NCBI GenBank assembly: GCA_046153685.1
Contig: JBJXGH010000051.1
Coordinates: forward strand, 1-29,409
Direction: 5' to 3'
DNA from: CAMAPP01 sp046153685
Lineage (GTDB): Bacteria; Pseudomonadota; Alphaproteobacteria; CADEGL01
DNA: 29,409 bases
Below the pieces are notes generated by a model. It saw only the letters and a list, made by a program, of their open reading frames with translations, was not told the DNA's origin and ran no database searches. Position 1 is the stretch's first letter; each line of letters opens with the position of its first letter. This document shows positions 20,344-29,409 of this stretch, one piece after another. Made by a program: the position numbers and the translations under genes.

Positions 20344-21260
20344 GTTGACCCTCGGGCTTCCCTGACGCGGGGCCGCAAGCCCAGGATGTGGCAGATGGCG
20401 TAGGTCAGATCGGCGCGGTTGAGCGTGTAAAAATGAAACTCCTCGACCCCGCTCGATTGCAGGATCCGGCATTGTTCGGCCGCCGCCGTCGCCGCGACCA
20501 GGCGCCTGGTTTCGGGATCATCGTCGAGGCCCTCGAATAGATGCGCGAGCCATGCGGGCACGCTTGCGCCGCACGCGGCGGCGAATTTTGCCACCTGCTG
20601 AAAATTGGTCACGGGCAGAATTCCGGGTACGATCGGCACGGCGATTCGGGCCCGCCGAGCGCGCTCGACAAAGCGGAGATAGGCTGTTTCGTCGAAGAAA
20701 AACTGCGTGATCGCGCGCGTGGCGCCGGCGTCGATCTTGCGCTTGAGACTGTCGAGATCGGCCTCGGCGCTTGCAGCGCCGGGATGGACCTCGGGATAGG
20801 CGGCGACGCTGATTTCGAACGGCGCAATGCGCTTTAGCCCCGCGACGAGGTCGGCGGCGAAATCGTAACCACCCGGATGGGGCCGGTGCGCTCCCACACC
20901 GTCCGGCGGGTCGCCCCGCAGGGCCACGATATGGCGCACGCCCGCCGCCCAATAGGCGCGCGCGACGGCGTCGATTTCATCGCGCGTGGCGGCGACACAG
21001 GTCAGATGCGCGGCCGGAACGAGCGAGGTTTCCGCGAGAATGCGCTTCACCATGTTATGGGTGCGTTCGCGCGTCGAGCCGCCGGCGCCGTAGGTCACCG
21101 AAACGAAATGCGGCGATAGCGGCTCGAGGCGCCGAATCGCAACCCACAGCCGCTCTTCCATCTCAGCCGTCTTAGGCGGGAAAAACTCGAACGAAGCGGA
21201 AATGGGACCGCGCGGCCCCGTATCCGCTCGCACCGACAACAAGCGTCGCATCGCGTCCAT
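20340..21260 (-). CDS. metF: MetF, 5,10-methylenetetrahydrofolate reductase
   Basis: MetF is an FAD enzyme that reduces methylene-THF to methyl-THF, the methyl donor for the MetH encoded just downstream. Motifs seen are SFEFFPPKT near the N-terminus, SVTYGAGGSTRERT, HIVALRGDPP, the segment ITQFFFDETAYLRFV and EFHFYTLNRADL at the end. At 306 residues it has normal bacterial length. On the minus strand GGAGG lies 7 bases before ATG 21260, which overlaps the preceding stop as TGATG. A GTG one codon earlier (21263) is an alternative start. It is coupled to both neighbours. Confidence 0.97.
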
Positions 21261-22225
21261 CACGCGGCCTCCGCCTGGCCCGCGCGCGACGCGGCCGGCC
21301 GGCGCGCGCGCCAGAGCGAAACGGTCAGGGGCTTGCCAGGAAGATGGACGATCTCATCGGGATCGAGCCCCGCGCGCAGGAACCAGTCGCGGACGTGTTG
21401 ATCGGCAAAGCCGAGGCGGCGATGGGCGTGCTGGTCGCGAAGATATTCGAGTTGGTGGGGCGCGAAATCGGCCACGAGAAGAACCCCGCCCGGGCGCAAG
21501 ACCCGGGCCGCCTCGGCGATCACGTCGGCCGGGCGGTCGGCGAAATGAAGCACTTGATGGATGGTCACGATGTCGGCCGAACCCGCCGCCACGGGCAAAT
21601 CGTACATGTCGCCCTTGCGCACGTCGCAATGGCCAAAGCCCGGGTGATCGAGATTGGCGCGCGCGATGGCCAGCATCTCGCGCGAGAGATCGACGCCGAG
21701 CGCGCGGCGAACATGGGCGGCGAGCAACAGCAAAATCCGCCCCGTTCCGGTGCCGATGTCGAGGAGATCGCCCTGGCCCGACCGCGGCAGCAAGCCGATC
21801 ATCGCGCGCTCGACCTCCGCCTCGTCGATGTGGAGGGAGCGAATGGCATCCCATTGAGCCGCGTTCCGGTCGAAATAGCGCGCGGCCGCCTCGCGGCGCT
21901 GCGCAACCACCCCGGCTAGCCGGTCTTCAAAGCGGCCAAGGCGCGCATCGCTGCCGTCCGCAAGATCGAGGATCGCCCGCACGCCCTGTGCGGCCTTGCC
22001 CGATTGGGTCACGCCATAAAACACCGACGAGCCCTCGCGCACACGCTCAAGCAGGCCGGCATCGCACAAAACCTTGAGGTGGCGCGACACGCGCGGCTGG
22101 CTCTGACCCAGGATTTGGGTCAATTCCGACACCGTGAGTTCGCCACGCGCGCACAACAGCAAAAGACGCAGCCGTGTAGCCTCCCCCGCCGCGCGCAACC
22201 AGCCTAAGAGTGCTTCATGTCCCAT
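21260..22225 (-). CDS. ArsR-type regulator fused to a SAM-dependent methyltransferase-like domain, probable SahR-type methionine-cycle regulator
   Basis: The 321-residue protein has an ArsR winged-helix domain (about residues 5-75, with LTVSELTQILGQSQPRVSRHL as recognition region) and a class I methyltransferase fold from about 112. Motif I is LLDIGTGTGRILLLLA, followed by GVDLSREMLAIARA. It lacks the CVC-type cysteine motif of metal-sensing ArsR proteins. Its stop overlaps metF, so it heads the operon with metF and metH. Established knowledge: SahR, an ArsR-family repressor of S-adenosylhomocysteine and methionine cycle genes in Proteobacteria, occurs in such contexts. Naming it SahR is inference. 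It could sense SAM or SAH through the second domain rather than methylate a substrate. Confidence 0.85.
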   Translation of the reverse strand: MGHEALLGWLRAAGEATRLRLLLLCARGELTVSELTQILGQSQPRVSRHLKVLCDAGLLERVREGSSVFYGVTQSGKAAQGVRAILDLADGSDARLGRFEDRLAGVVAQRREAAARYFDRNAAQWDAIRSLHIDEAEVERAMIGLLPRSGQGDLLDIGTGTGRILLLLAAHVRRALGVDLSREMLAIARANLDHPGFGHCDVRKGDMYDLPVAAGSADIVTIHQVLHFADRPADVIAEAARVLRPGGVLLVADFAPHQLEYLRDQHAHRRLGFADQHVRDWFLRAGLDPDEIVHLPGKPLTVSLWRARRPAASRAGQAEAA

Positions 22226-22349
22226 CGGTCTCGCTTTTCGCTCAAACCCGGCGGTGTGCCTGAAATACGTGACGACGACCGCGCCGACGCCCCCCTCTGG
22301 CCACGCGCCTGCGCATAACCGAGCGTCTCCGTCTCAATACCGGCTCGCG

Positions 22350-22377
22350 TTTAACAGGCGTAAAACATCTCTACAAT
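22350..22377 (+). promoter_or_regulatory. Candidate sigma-70-type promoter toward mlaA
   Basis: A good -10 hexamer TACAAT (22372-22377) lies 16 bases after a poor -35 TTTAAC (22350-22355), in the AT-rich patch. Expected transcription start is about 22384, next to the palindrome at 22389-22410. Because the -35 is weak this is only a candidate. Confidence 0.3.
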
Positions 22378-22388
22378 AATAAAATACC

Positions 22389-22410
22389 AATATAAAGATA
22401 TTTTTATGTT
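22389..22410. promoter_or_regulatory. 22-base imperfect palindrome, candidate operator for the ArsR-type regulator
   Basis: Nine of eleven base pairs of the dyad are complementary about a centre between 22399 and 22400, with core ATAAAGATATTTTTAT. The left and right mismatches are G-T and T-G pairs. It lies 164 bases or more before the regulator start and beside a plus-strand promoter candidate. Short AT-rich dyads of this kind are typical ArsR-family operators, and I recall similar cores for SahR in alphaproteobacteria, which should be verified. Confidence 0.5.
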
Positions 22411-22423
22411 ATTCGGAGAAAAA

Positions 22424-22489
22424 ATGTATCCGATCCGTCACAGTGAGGGATTCTTGCAAGGTAGCGCCCTGGTATCTCTGGCATTTTGA
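22424..22489 (+). CDS. Possible 21-residue leader peptide before mlaA
   Basis: An ATG at 22424 has GGAG at 22415-22418, 5 bases upstream, which is better than the site before mlaA itself. The frame runs 21 codons to TGA at 22487. The peptide begins MYPIRHSEGF and ends SLAF; it shows no amino acid run typical of attenuators. Flanking bases 22432-22439 and 22490-22497 are complementary, so the region could fold. I do not recognise it. Chance occurrence is quite possible for such a short frame. Confidence 0.25.
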   Translation: MYPIRHSEGFLQGSALVSLAF

Positions 22490-22626
22490 GACGGATTCAT
22501 GTTACCGATCCACGTTTCCCACGGCGCGGCCGACAAGGGATGTTGCAGGCCGCTTTAGGGTTTAACGGGCACTTCACCAGTGCGTGCTAGATCCTGAGCG
22601 GAAAAAAAATAGAGGTCCGGGGCAAG

Positions 22627-23541
22627 ATGCTACGGGAAATTCAGATGTTAGGCGGTCGCCCTTCCAAAATGATGACCTTGTCGATAGCCACCCAATCCGA
22701 GAATTTCGTCGCGCGCTCGCACAGCACGTGGCGGCGCATGGCGAGTCTGGTCGGCGTGGCGCTGATCGCGTCCTGGCTTGGCGGTTGCGCCACCGAACCA
22801 AAGACGCCCGAAGGCAAAAAGGCGTTTGAGGAAGCGAACGATGCCGCCGAGCCGACCAACCGCGTGATATTCGACATCAACCAGGGCGTCGATAGCGCCC
22901 TGCTCAAGCCCACGGCCAAGGTCTATCGCGGCGTGCTGCCCGACGATACTCGCGCCGGCATCCGCCGCATATTTAACAACGCACGCGCTCCCGTGACCTT
23001 CGCCAACGATGTCATGCAAGGTGAAATGGGCCGCGCGATGCAAACCGTCATGCGCTTGGCCGTGAACACGGTGCTCGGCTTCGGCGGCTTCTTCGATGTT
23101 GCGGGTCAGTACGGCATGCAACGCCACGACGAGGATTTCGGCCAGACCCTGGCTGTGTGGGGCTTCAACGAAGGCCCCTATTTGATGCTGCCGATTTTTG
23201 GCCCCTCGAATGTCCGCGACGCCGCGGGCTTGGTGGTCGATTCGTTCCTGGATCCGATCGGCTATGCGCTCAACTTTGGCCAGAGCGCCGGCCGCATGGC
23301 GGTCGAAGGCATCGACAAGCGTGCCGAAGTAATCGAACCGCTTGATGAGATCGAGCGGACTTCCGTCGATTTTTATGCGACGATTCGCAGCCTGTACCGT
23401 CAGCGGCGCAACGACGAGATCAATAACGGCCAACCCGGCTCGAACATTCCGGCGCCAAGTATCTCGGACGAGTTCCTTGATGAGAAACCTGCCGATCCGA
23501 CCGCAGCAGTTCCGGGAAAAATCGCGAAGCCCGCGTCCTAA
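22627..23541 (+). CDS. mlaA: MlaA (VacJ), outer-membrane phospholipid-removal lipoprotein
   Basis: MlaA takes misplaced phospholipids from the outer leaflet of the outer membrane and passes them to MlaC. The family core is clear: AAEPTNRVIFDINQGVDSALLKPTAKVY, FNNARAPVTFANDVMQGE, VNTVLGFGGFFDVA, FGQTLAVWGFNEGPYLMLPIFGPS and DSFLDPIGYAL. The lipobox is LGGC. From ATG 22627 (GGGG at 22618-22621, 5 bases upstream) the precursor has 304 residues and the cysteine is residue 54, an unusually long leader. ATG 22669 gives a shorter one and still includes the Arg-Arg before the hydrophobic core. The true start is uncertain. mlaC follows after 31 bases. Confidence 0.92.
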   Translation: MLREIQMLGGRPSKMMTLSIATQSENFVARSHSTWRRMASLVGVALIASWLGGCATEPKTPEGKKAFEEANDAAEPTNRVIFDINQGVDSALLKPTAKVYRGVLPDDTRAGIRRIFNNARAPVTFANDVMQGEMGRAMQTVMRLAVNTVLGFGGFFDVAGQYGMQRHDEDFGQTLAVWGFNEGPYLMLPIFGPSNVRDAAGLVVDSFLDPIGYALNFGQSAGRMAVEGIDKRAEVIEPLDEIERTSVDFYATIRSLYRQRRNDEINNGQPGSNIPAPSISDEFLDEKPADPTAAVPGKIAKPAS

Positions 23542-23549
23542 GCCGCAAT

Positions 23550-23561
23550 CTCTCTAGAGAG
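23550..23561. repeat. Perfect 12-bp palindrome between mlaA and mlaC
   Basis: CTCTCTAGAGAG is fully self-complementary and covers much of the 31-base spacer, ending 11 bases before the mlaC start. Its last half, AGAGAG, may serve as a weak ribosome site. Whether the dyad has a function is unknown. Confidence 0.5.
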
Positions 23562-23572
23562 CGCGAAGCGTC

Positions 23573-24202
23573 ATGGTCCGGCGATCTGTTCTTATCTTAT
23601 TGGTGTGCGCCGCTCTCGGTGCCCTGGCAGGACCGGTGAATGCCGGCCCGGCCGAAGACAGCGCGCGCGTCTTCGTCAAATCCCTGGCGGATCGCGCGCT
23701 CTCGACGCTCAAATCCGACGTCTCGAAGCAGGACCGCGACCGCCAATTCCACGCCATCCTGGCCGAGGGCTTCGATGTGCCGGCGATCGCCCGCTTCAGC
23801 CTGGGCGCGTATTGGGAAAAAGCCAGCGAGGCCGATCGTCAGGAATACCTGAAGCTGTTTCAAGATCTGATCGTCCAGACCTATTCCGCCCGCCTATCGA
23901 GCGTCTACAACGGCCAGAGGCTCGATATCGGCGCCGCCCGGCCTGACGGAAAAATCGGCATGTGGGTGGCCTCGAAAATCGTCTCGCCTAATCCCGCCGA
24001 CGAATCGGTGCGCATCGACTGGCGCCTGCGCCAGCCGGGAGGCGACAAGCACAAGGTGGTTGACGTCGTCGTCAACAATATCAGCATGGTTGTCACCCAA
24101 CGCGACGACTTCGTGGCCGCGCTCCAAGGCAATGGCGGCGATGTGAGAACCTTCCTCGGCGTATTGCGCGAAAAGATCGTCAAGCTGCAATCTGGCACCT
24201 AG
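23573..24202 (+). CDS. mlaC: MlaC, periplasmic phospholipid-binding transport protein
   Basis: MlaC shuttles phospholipids across the periplasm between MlaA and the inner-membrane MlaFEDB transporter. The 209-residue precursor has a Sec signal peptide (MVRRSVLILLVCAALGALAG) with a likely cleavage site after VNA at about residue 24. The mature part has the Tol-tol-Ttg2 family segments FDVPAIARFSLGAYW, EADRQEYLKLFQDLIVQTYSAR, and VVDVVVNNISMVVTQRDDF. It directly follows mlaA. No mlaF, mlaE or mlaD gene is in the window; in many alphaproteobacteria these lie elsewhere. Confidence 0.93.
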   Translation: MVRRSVLILLVCAALGALAGPVNAGPAEDSARVFVKSLADRALSTLKSDVSKQDRDRQFHAILAEGFDVPAIARFSLGAYWEKASEADRQEYLKLFQDLIVQTYSARLSSVYNGQRLDIGAARPDGKIGMWVASKIVSPNPADESVRIDWRLRQPGGDKHKVVDVVVNNISMVVTQRDDFVAALQGNGGDVRTFLGVLREKIVKLQSGT

Positions 24203-24366
24203 GCCCCGGCTGTTCCACGCAGGCGCCAATAATTCGCGCAGCGAGCGCGTCTTCCGACAATTGCGCGGGTTCGGGGCAATCCTGCCCCCGTCGCCGCTTC
24301 CGGCCTTCGGCACCGAACACACCGGCCGGTCGAACAGGCGGCAACGCTGGAACGGCCGCATTCACT

Positions 24367-26049
24367 CTAGCGCGCGAGTCTCTTGAACTTGATGCGGTGC
24401 GGCTGGTCAGCCTCGGCGCCCAGGCGGCGTTTGCGGTCGATCACGTAATCGGCGTAATTGCCCTCGAACCAGACCACCCGGCTATCGCCCTCGAAGGCGA
24501 GCATGTGCGTCGCCACGCGGTCGAGGAACCAGCGGTCGTGGCTGATGATCACGGCGCAACCGGCGAAATCGAGCAAGGCTTCCTCGAGCGCGCGCAAAGT
24601 ATCGACGTCAAGATCATTGGTCGGTTCGTCGAGCAGCAACACGTTCGCACCGCTCTTCAACATCTTCGCCAGATGAACGCGGTTGCGTTCGCCACCCGAG
24701 AGCTGGCCGACTTTTTTCTGTTGGTCCGAACCCTTGAAATTGAAGGCGGCCACATAGCTGCGCGACGCCATCTTGCGCCCGCCGAGATCAACCTCGTCGA
24801 GGCCGTCGGCGATTTCCTGCCATACGGACTTGTCGGCCGCGAGCGAATCTCGCGACTGGTCGACATAGCCGAGCTTCACCGTGTCGCCCAGACGCAAGGT
24901 CCCGCCATCGGGCGTCTCCTGGCCCGTGATCATGCGAAACAGCGTCGTCTTGCCGGCGCCGTTCGGCCCGATGACGCCGACGATGCCGCCTGGCGGCAAG
25001 CGGAAGCTTAGGTCCTCGATCAGCAAATTCTCGCCGAAACTCTTGCGCAGCTTCTCCGCTTCGATGACCACGCCGCCGAGGCGCGGGCCCGAGGGAATGA
25101 CGATCTGAGCGGTTTCGGGTGCCTTGTTGCGGCTTTCGGCCAGCATGGTCTCGTAGGCCTGCAGGCGGGCCTTGCTCTTGGCCTGGCGGGCGCGCGGGCT
25201 CGCGCGCACCCATTCGAGCTCACGGGCAAGCGCGCGCTGGCGCGACTCGTCCTGCTTTTCCTCCTGCTCAAGCCGCTTTTGCTTCTGTTCGAGCCAGGAG
25301 GTGTAATTGCCTTGCCAGGGGATGCCGTGACCTCGGTCGAGCTCAAGAATCCAGCCTGCCACGTTGTCGAGAAAATAGCGGTCGTGGGTGACGGCGACGA
25401 CGGTGCCGGCGTATTCGTGAAGAAAGCGCTCGAGCCAAGCGACCGATTCGGCGTCGAGATGATTCGTCGGCTCGTCGAGCAGCAGCATGTCGGGGCGCGA
25501 CAGCAATAACCGGCACAGCGCGACCCGGCGCTTTTCCCCGCCCGAAAGCTGCTCGACGCTCGCCTCGCCGGGCGGGCAACGCAGGGCATCCATCGCGATC
25601 TCGATCGTGCGGTCGAGCTCCCAGGCATTGACGGCGTCGATCTTCTCCTGCAACGTTGCCTGTTCGGCAACGAGGGCATTCATGTCGTCGTCGGACAATT
25701 CCTCGGCGAAGCGCGAACTCACCGCCTCGAAACGGTCGAGTAGGGCCTTGGTCTCGGCGACCCCGTCCATGACATTGCCGCGCACGTCCTTGGCTACGTC
25801 GAGTTGCGGCTCCTGCTGCAAGAATCCGACTTTCACGCCGTCGGCGAGCAAGACTTCGCCCCCGATATCGTGGTCAAGCCCGGCCATGATGCGCAGCAAT
25901 GTCGATTTGCCCGAGCCATTCAGGCCGAGCACGCCGATCTTCGCCCCGGGCAGGAAGGACAGCCAGATATCGCGCAAGACCTGCCGGCCGCCCGGATAGA
26001 TCTTGGACAGACCCTTCATCGCGTAGATGTATTGGTTATTGGCGGCCAT
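24367..26049 (-). CDS. ettA: EttA, ABC-F energy-dependent translational throttle protein
   Basis: EttA is a soluble ABC-F ATPase that binds the ribosomal E site and gates translation elongation by ATP/ADP level. The 560-residue product has two ABC cassettes and no membrane part. The first has Walker A GLNGSGKST at 42-50, LSGGE at 168-172 and DEPTNHLD at 192-199. The linker is charged (EQKQKRLEQEEKQDES), and the second cassette has GPNGAGKTT at 361-369, LSGGERNRVHLAKM and DEPTNDLD. ATG 26049 is preceded by AAGGA with 6 bases spacing. The longer frame to 26169 is GC-rich shadow. Length and the YPGGRQVLRDIWLSF start match EttA rather than other ABC-F groups. Confidence 0.95.
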   Translation of the reverse strand: MAANNQYIYAMKGLSKIYPGGRQVLRDIWLSFLPGAKIGVLGLNGSGKSTLLRIMAGLDHDIGGEVLLADGVKVGFLQQEPQLDVAKDVRGNVMDGVAETKALLDRFEAVSSRFAEELSDDDMNALVAEQATLQEKIDAVNAWELDRTIEIAMDALRCPPGEASVEQLSGGEKRRVALCRLLLSRPDMLLLDEPTNHLDAESVAWLERFLHEYAGTVVAVTHDRYFLDNVAGWILELDRGHGIPWQGNYTSWLEQKQKRLEQEEKQDESRQRALARELEWVRASPRARQAKSKARLQAYETMLAESRNKAPETAQIVIPSGPRLGGVVIEAEKLRKSFGENLLIEDLSFRLPPGGIVGVIGPNGAGKTTLFRMITGQETPDGGTLRLGDTVKLGYVDQSRDSLAADKSVWQEIADGLDEVDLGGRKMASRSYVAAFNFKGSDQQKKVGQLSGGERNRVHLAKMLKSGANVLLLDEPTNDLDVDTLRALEEALLDFAGCAVIISHDRWFLDRVATHMLAFEGDSRVVWFEGNYADYVIDRKRRLGAEADQPHRIKFKRLAR

Positions 26050-26236
26050 GAATGATCCTTGGAACCAGACGCACCCGCCGGAGGGGCCGGAGGGCCGAGT
26101 GCGGCTCGTGTCGAGCCTCGGTGGCGGGAGCGCGCTTTTAGCCCATGGCCTCGGGCGCGCGCAATGCATGCATGTGCCGACGAGCGCGGCTTGGCAGGAC
26201 CGAACACGACCGCGCCCCGGTCCACTGGGCGGGCAT

Positions 26237-26313
26237 TGGTAGGCCCGGCAGGACTCGAACCTGCAACCTTACCGTTATGAGCGGCTCGCTCTAACCAATT
26301 GAGCTACGGGCCC
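26237..26313 (-). tRNA. tRNA with CAU anticodon, probably tRNA-Ile2 (lysidine type)
   Basis: The minus strand folds as a 77-base tRNA with encoded CCA (26237-26239). The acceptor is GGGCCCG with CGGGCCT, the D arm GCTC/GAGC, the anticodon loop CTCATAA, the T arm GCAGG/CCTGC and the discriminator base A. CAT means Met or Ile2. I prefer Ile2, read as AUA after lysidine modification by TilS, because of the GGGCCCG-type acceptor and variable region, and because E. coli ileX also lies beside rpoD. Oddities are a G1-U72 pair and an anticodon stem with A27-A43 mismatch and G28-U42 wobble. It lies between rpoD and ettA. Confidence 0.85.
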
Positions 26314-26350
26314 TGCAGCACCGAAGAGACCGCACGCAAGCGGGTCCGGT

Positions 26351-26402
26351 CAAGGCGCGAGGTTCGGGAGTCTGGCGGTAGCGCGAGCGAGAGCGCGCCT
26401 TG
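26351..26402 (-). terminator. Perfect 9-bp inverted repeat after rpoD, possible terminator
   Basis: Bases 26351-26359 (CAAGGCGCG) are exactly complementary to 26394-26402, with a 34-base interval. It lies between the rpoD stop and the tRNA on the same strand. There is no T run on the minus-strand side, so Rho-independent termination is doubtful. A run of nine C (26414-26422) stands just beside it. Confidence 0.35.
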
Positions 26403-26495
26403 CCCCGCCAATTCCCCCCCCCACCACCAAGCGCCCCAAGCGCGAATGCGCCTAGCCGATGATGCGGATCCTTCACGCCGCCGGCCCGAGGACGG

Positions 26496-28862
<2,367 letters not shown>

Positions 28863-28940
28863 GGCGTCGTCGTCTGCTCAAAAAAATGAAACCCACTGAA
28901 GGCGTAACGCCCCGCACAATGGCAAAGGCGCGTCGAACCT

Positions 28941-29409
28941 TCAGAATGCGTCCGGCGGACCTGCTTCCGCCCCTATGATTGAATTAAGCTCCTCGGCAAT
29001 AGCGCGCAGCCGCGCGACGTTGTCTTCCGTCGCCTCACGCTTCAGCGCTTCGGCGGCCTGCGCATGCTCACTCTCAAGCTCAGTCAACTTGCGGTGGCGG
29101 GCGAGCACGTGCCGGAACTCGCGCAGCACCTCCTGATGGGGTGTATCGCGCCGAGTCATAGCCATCGCTCTGAGCATCGGCCGCCGCTCCAACCGCTCGC
29201 AAATATCCCCGACCCCGTTGAGCCTGAGGTGGTCGCGAAGGCCTTGACTGTCAAGGGTTTGTCCCGAGGAGGCCGCATGTAGAAGTTCGCGTCTCAATTT
29301 GTCAAGGATCGGCTCGGCAATCGGCAGTGAGGCGAACTGCTCGGCAAACGCTTCAATCAGGAAGGGATGCGTTAACCCAGCGAGCAACAGAGCCTCCTCC
29401 CCCGCTTCC
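28941..29409 (-). CDS. dnaG: DnaG primase, C-terminal end (5' partial)
   Basis: The frame is open to the window edge and stops at TGA (28941-28943), giving the last 155 residues. EEALLLAGLTHPFLIEAFAE and DTPHQEVLREFRHVLARHRK are typical of the DnaG C-terminal helicase-binding domain, which contacts DnaB at the fork. Catalytic TOPRIM and zinc domains lie outside the window. The position directly before rpoD is the classic macromolecular synthesis operon arrangement, and supports the call for this poorly conserved domain. A TTG at 29387 is not a real start. Confidence 0.88.
   Translation of the reverse strand, partial: EAGEEALLLAGLTHPFLIEAFAEQFASLPIAEPILDKLRRELLHAASSGQTLDSQGLRDHLRLNGVGDICERLERRPMLRAMAMTRRDTPHQEVLREFRHVLARHRKLTELESEHAQAAEALKREATEDNVARLRAIAEELNSIIGAEAGPPDAF

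Larger units (their letters stand above)
22226..22626. other. Divergent intergenic region between the met operon and mlaA
   Basis: This 401-base gap is the longest non-coding stretch in the window. It separates divergent genes and so should carry promoters for both. Near 22350-22425 it is strikingly AT-rich, and there lie a promoter-like sequence, a palindrome and a small ORF, each listed separately. A small hairpin with arms 22569-22573 and 22579-22583 occurs before mlaA. I see no match to a SAM or cobalamin riboswitch that I can recognise on the met side. Confidence 0.7.

Noticed and set aside
22226..22345. SAM or cobalamin riboswitch in the met operon leader
   Set aside because: I could not find the conserved core of any such riboswitch; only general GC-rich pairing is present.
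23894..24361. 155-codon minus-strand ORF over mlaC and the mlaC-ettA gap
   Set aside because: Mostly antisense to mlaC, with no family features and no ribosome site. The 164-base gap 24203-24366 shows only a weak GC hairpin (24272-24289) without a T run.
26164..26173. Palindrome ATGCATGCAT upstream of ettA
   Set aside because: Too short and simple to call a site; it does not overlap a recognisable promoter.
26059..26280. 73-codon plus-strand ORF ending in a GLEPATLPL-like tail
   Set aside because: The tail is the antisense translation of the tRNA, a well-known false ORF. The rest has no support.
28880..28911. Possible terminator between dnaG and rpoD (5-bp hairpin 28901-28911 and a T7 on the minus strand)
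   Set aside because: The T run lies 14 or more bases after the small stem and is not joined to it; read-through into rpoD is expected.

Overview
This window is ordinary chromosomal sequence from a GC-rich alphaproteobacterium, most likely of the Rhodospirillales type. The evidence is the division and cell-wall (dcw) order murD-ftsW-murG-murC-murB-ddl-ftsQ-ftsA-ftsZ-lpxC followed by bamD, recN and ligA, the FtsZ C-terminal peptide ending in IPAFLRRQAN, an alphaproteobacterial type RpoD, and a split mla locus (mlaA and mlaC only). I see no insertion sequence, phage gene, CRISPR array or other sign of recent transfer. Base composition by eye is uniformly GC-rich, except for one AT-rich patch at about 22350-22425.

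Region 1, plus strand, 1-9647: the end of the dcw cluster. Peptidoglycan precursor enzymes (MurD, MurG, MurC, MurB, Ddl) are interleaved with the divisome proteins FtsW, FtsQ, FtsA and FtsZ. The first five junctions are all 4-base ATGA overlaps, so the set is probably one translationally coupled operon. Region 2, plus strand, 9936-15681: lpxC (lipid A), bamD (outer-membrane protein assembly), recN (double-strand break repair) and ligA (NAD-dependent DNA ligase). A strong hairpin separates ftsZ from lpxC.

Region 3, minus strand, 22225 down to 15686: a methionine-cycle operon made of an ArsR-type regulator fused to an SAM-dependent methyltransferase-like domain (probably SahR-like), metF, cobalamin-dependent metH, and a PhyH-family 2-oxoglutarate dioxygenase as the last gene. 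Its upstream region (22226-22626) holds an AT-rich imperfect palindrome that is a good candidate operator, and a possible 21-residue leader ORF on the other strand. Region 4, plus strand, 22627-24202: mlaA and mlaC, for retrograde phospholipid transport.

Region 5, minus strand, 24367-29409: ettA (ABC-F translation factor), a CAU-anticodon tRNA (probably tRNA-Ile2), rpoD with a long low-complexity N-terminal extension and a GTG start, and the 3' end of dnaG. dnaG-rpoD is the usual macromolecular synthesis pair.

I did not find an undescribed multi-gene system. The points most worth a second look are the ArsR-methyltransferase gene with its palindrome, the PhyH oxygenase at the tail of the met operon, the tRNA with a weak anticodon stem, the RpoD extension, and the short leader ORF before mlaA.
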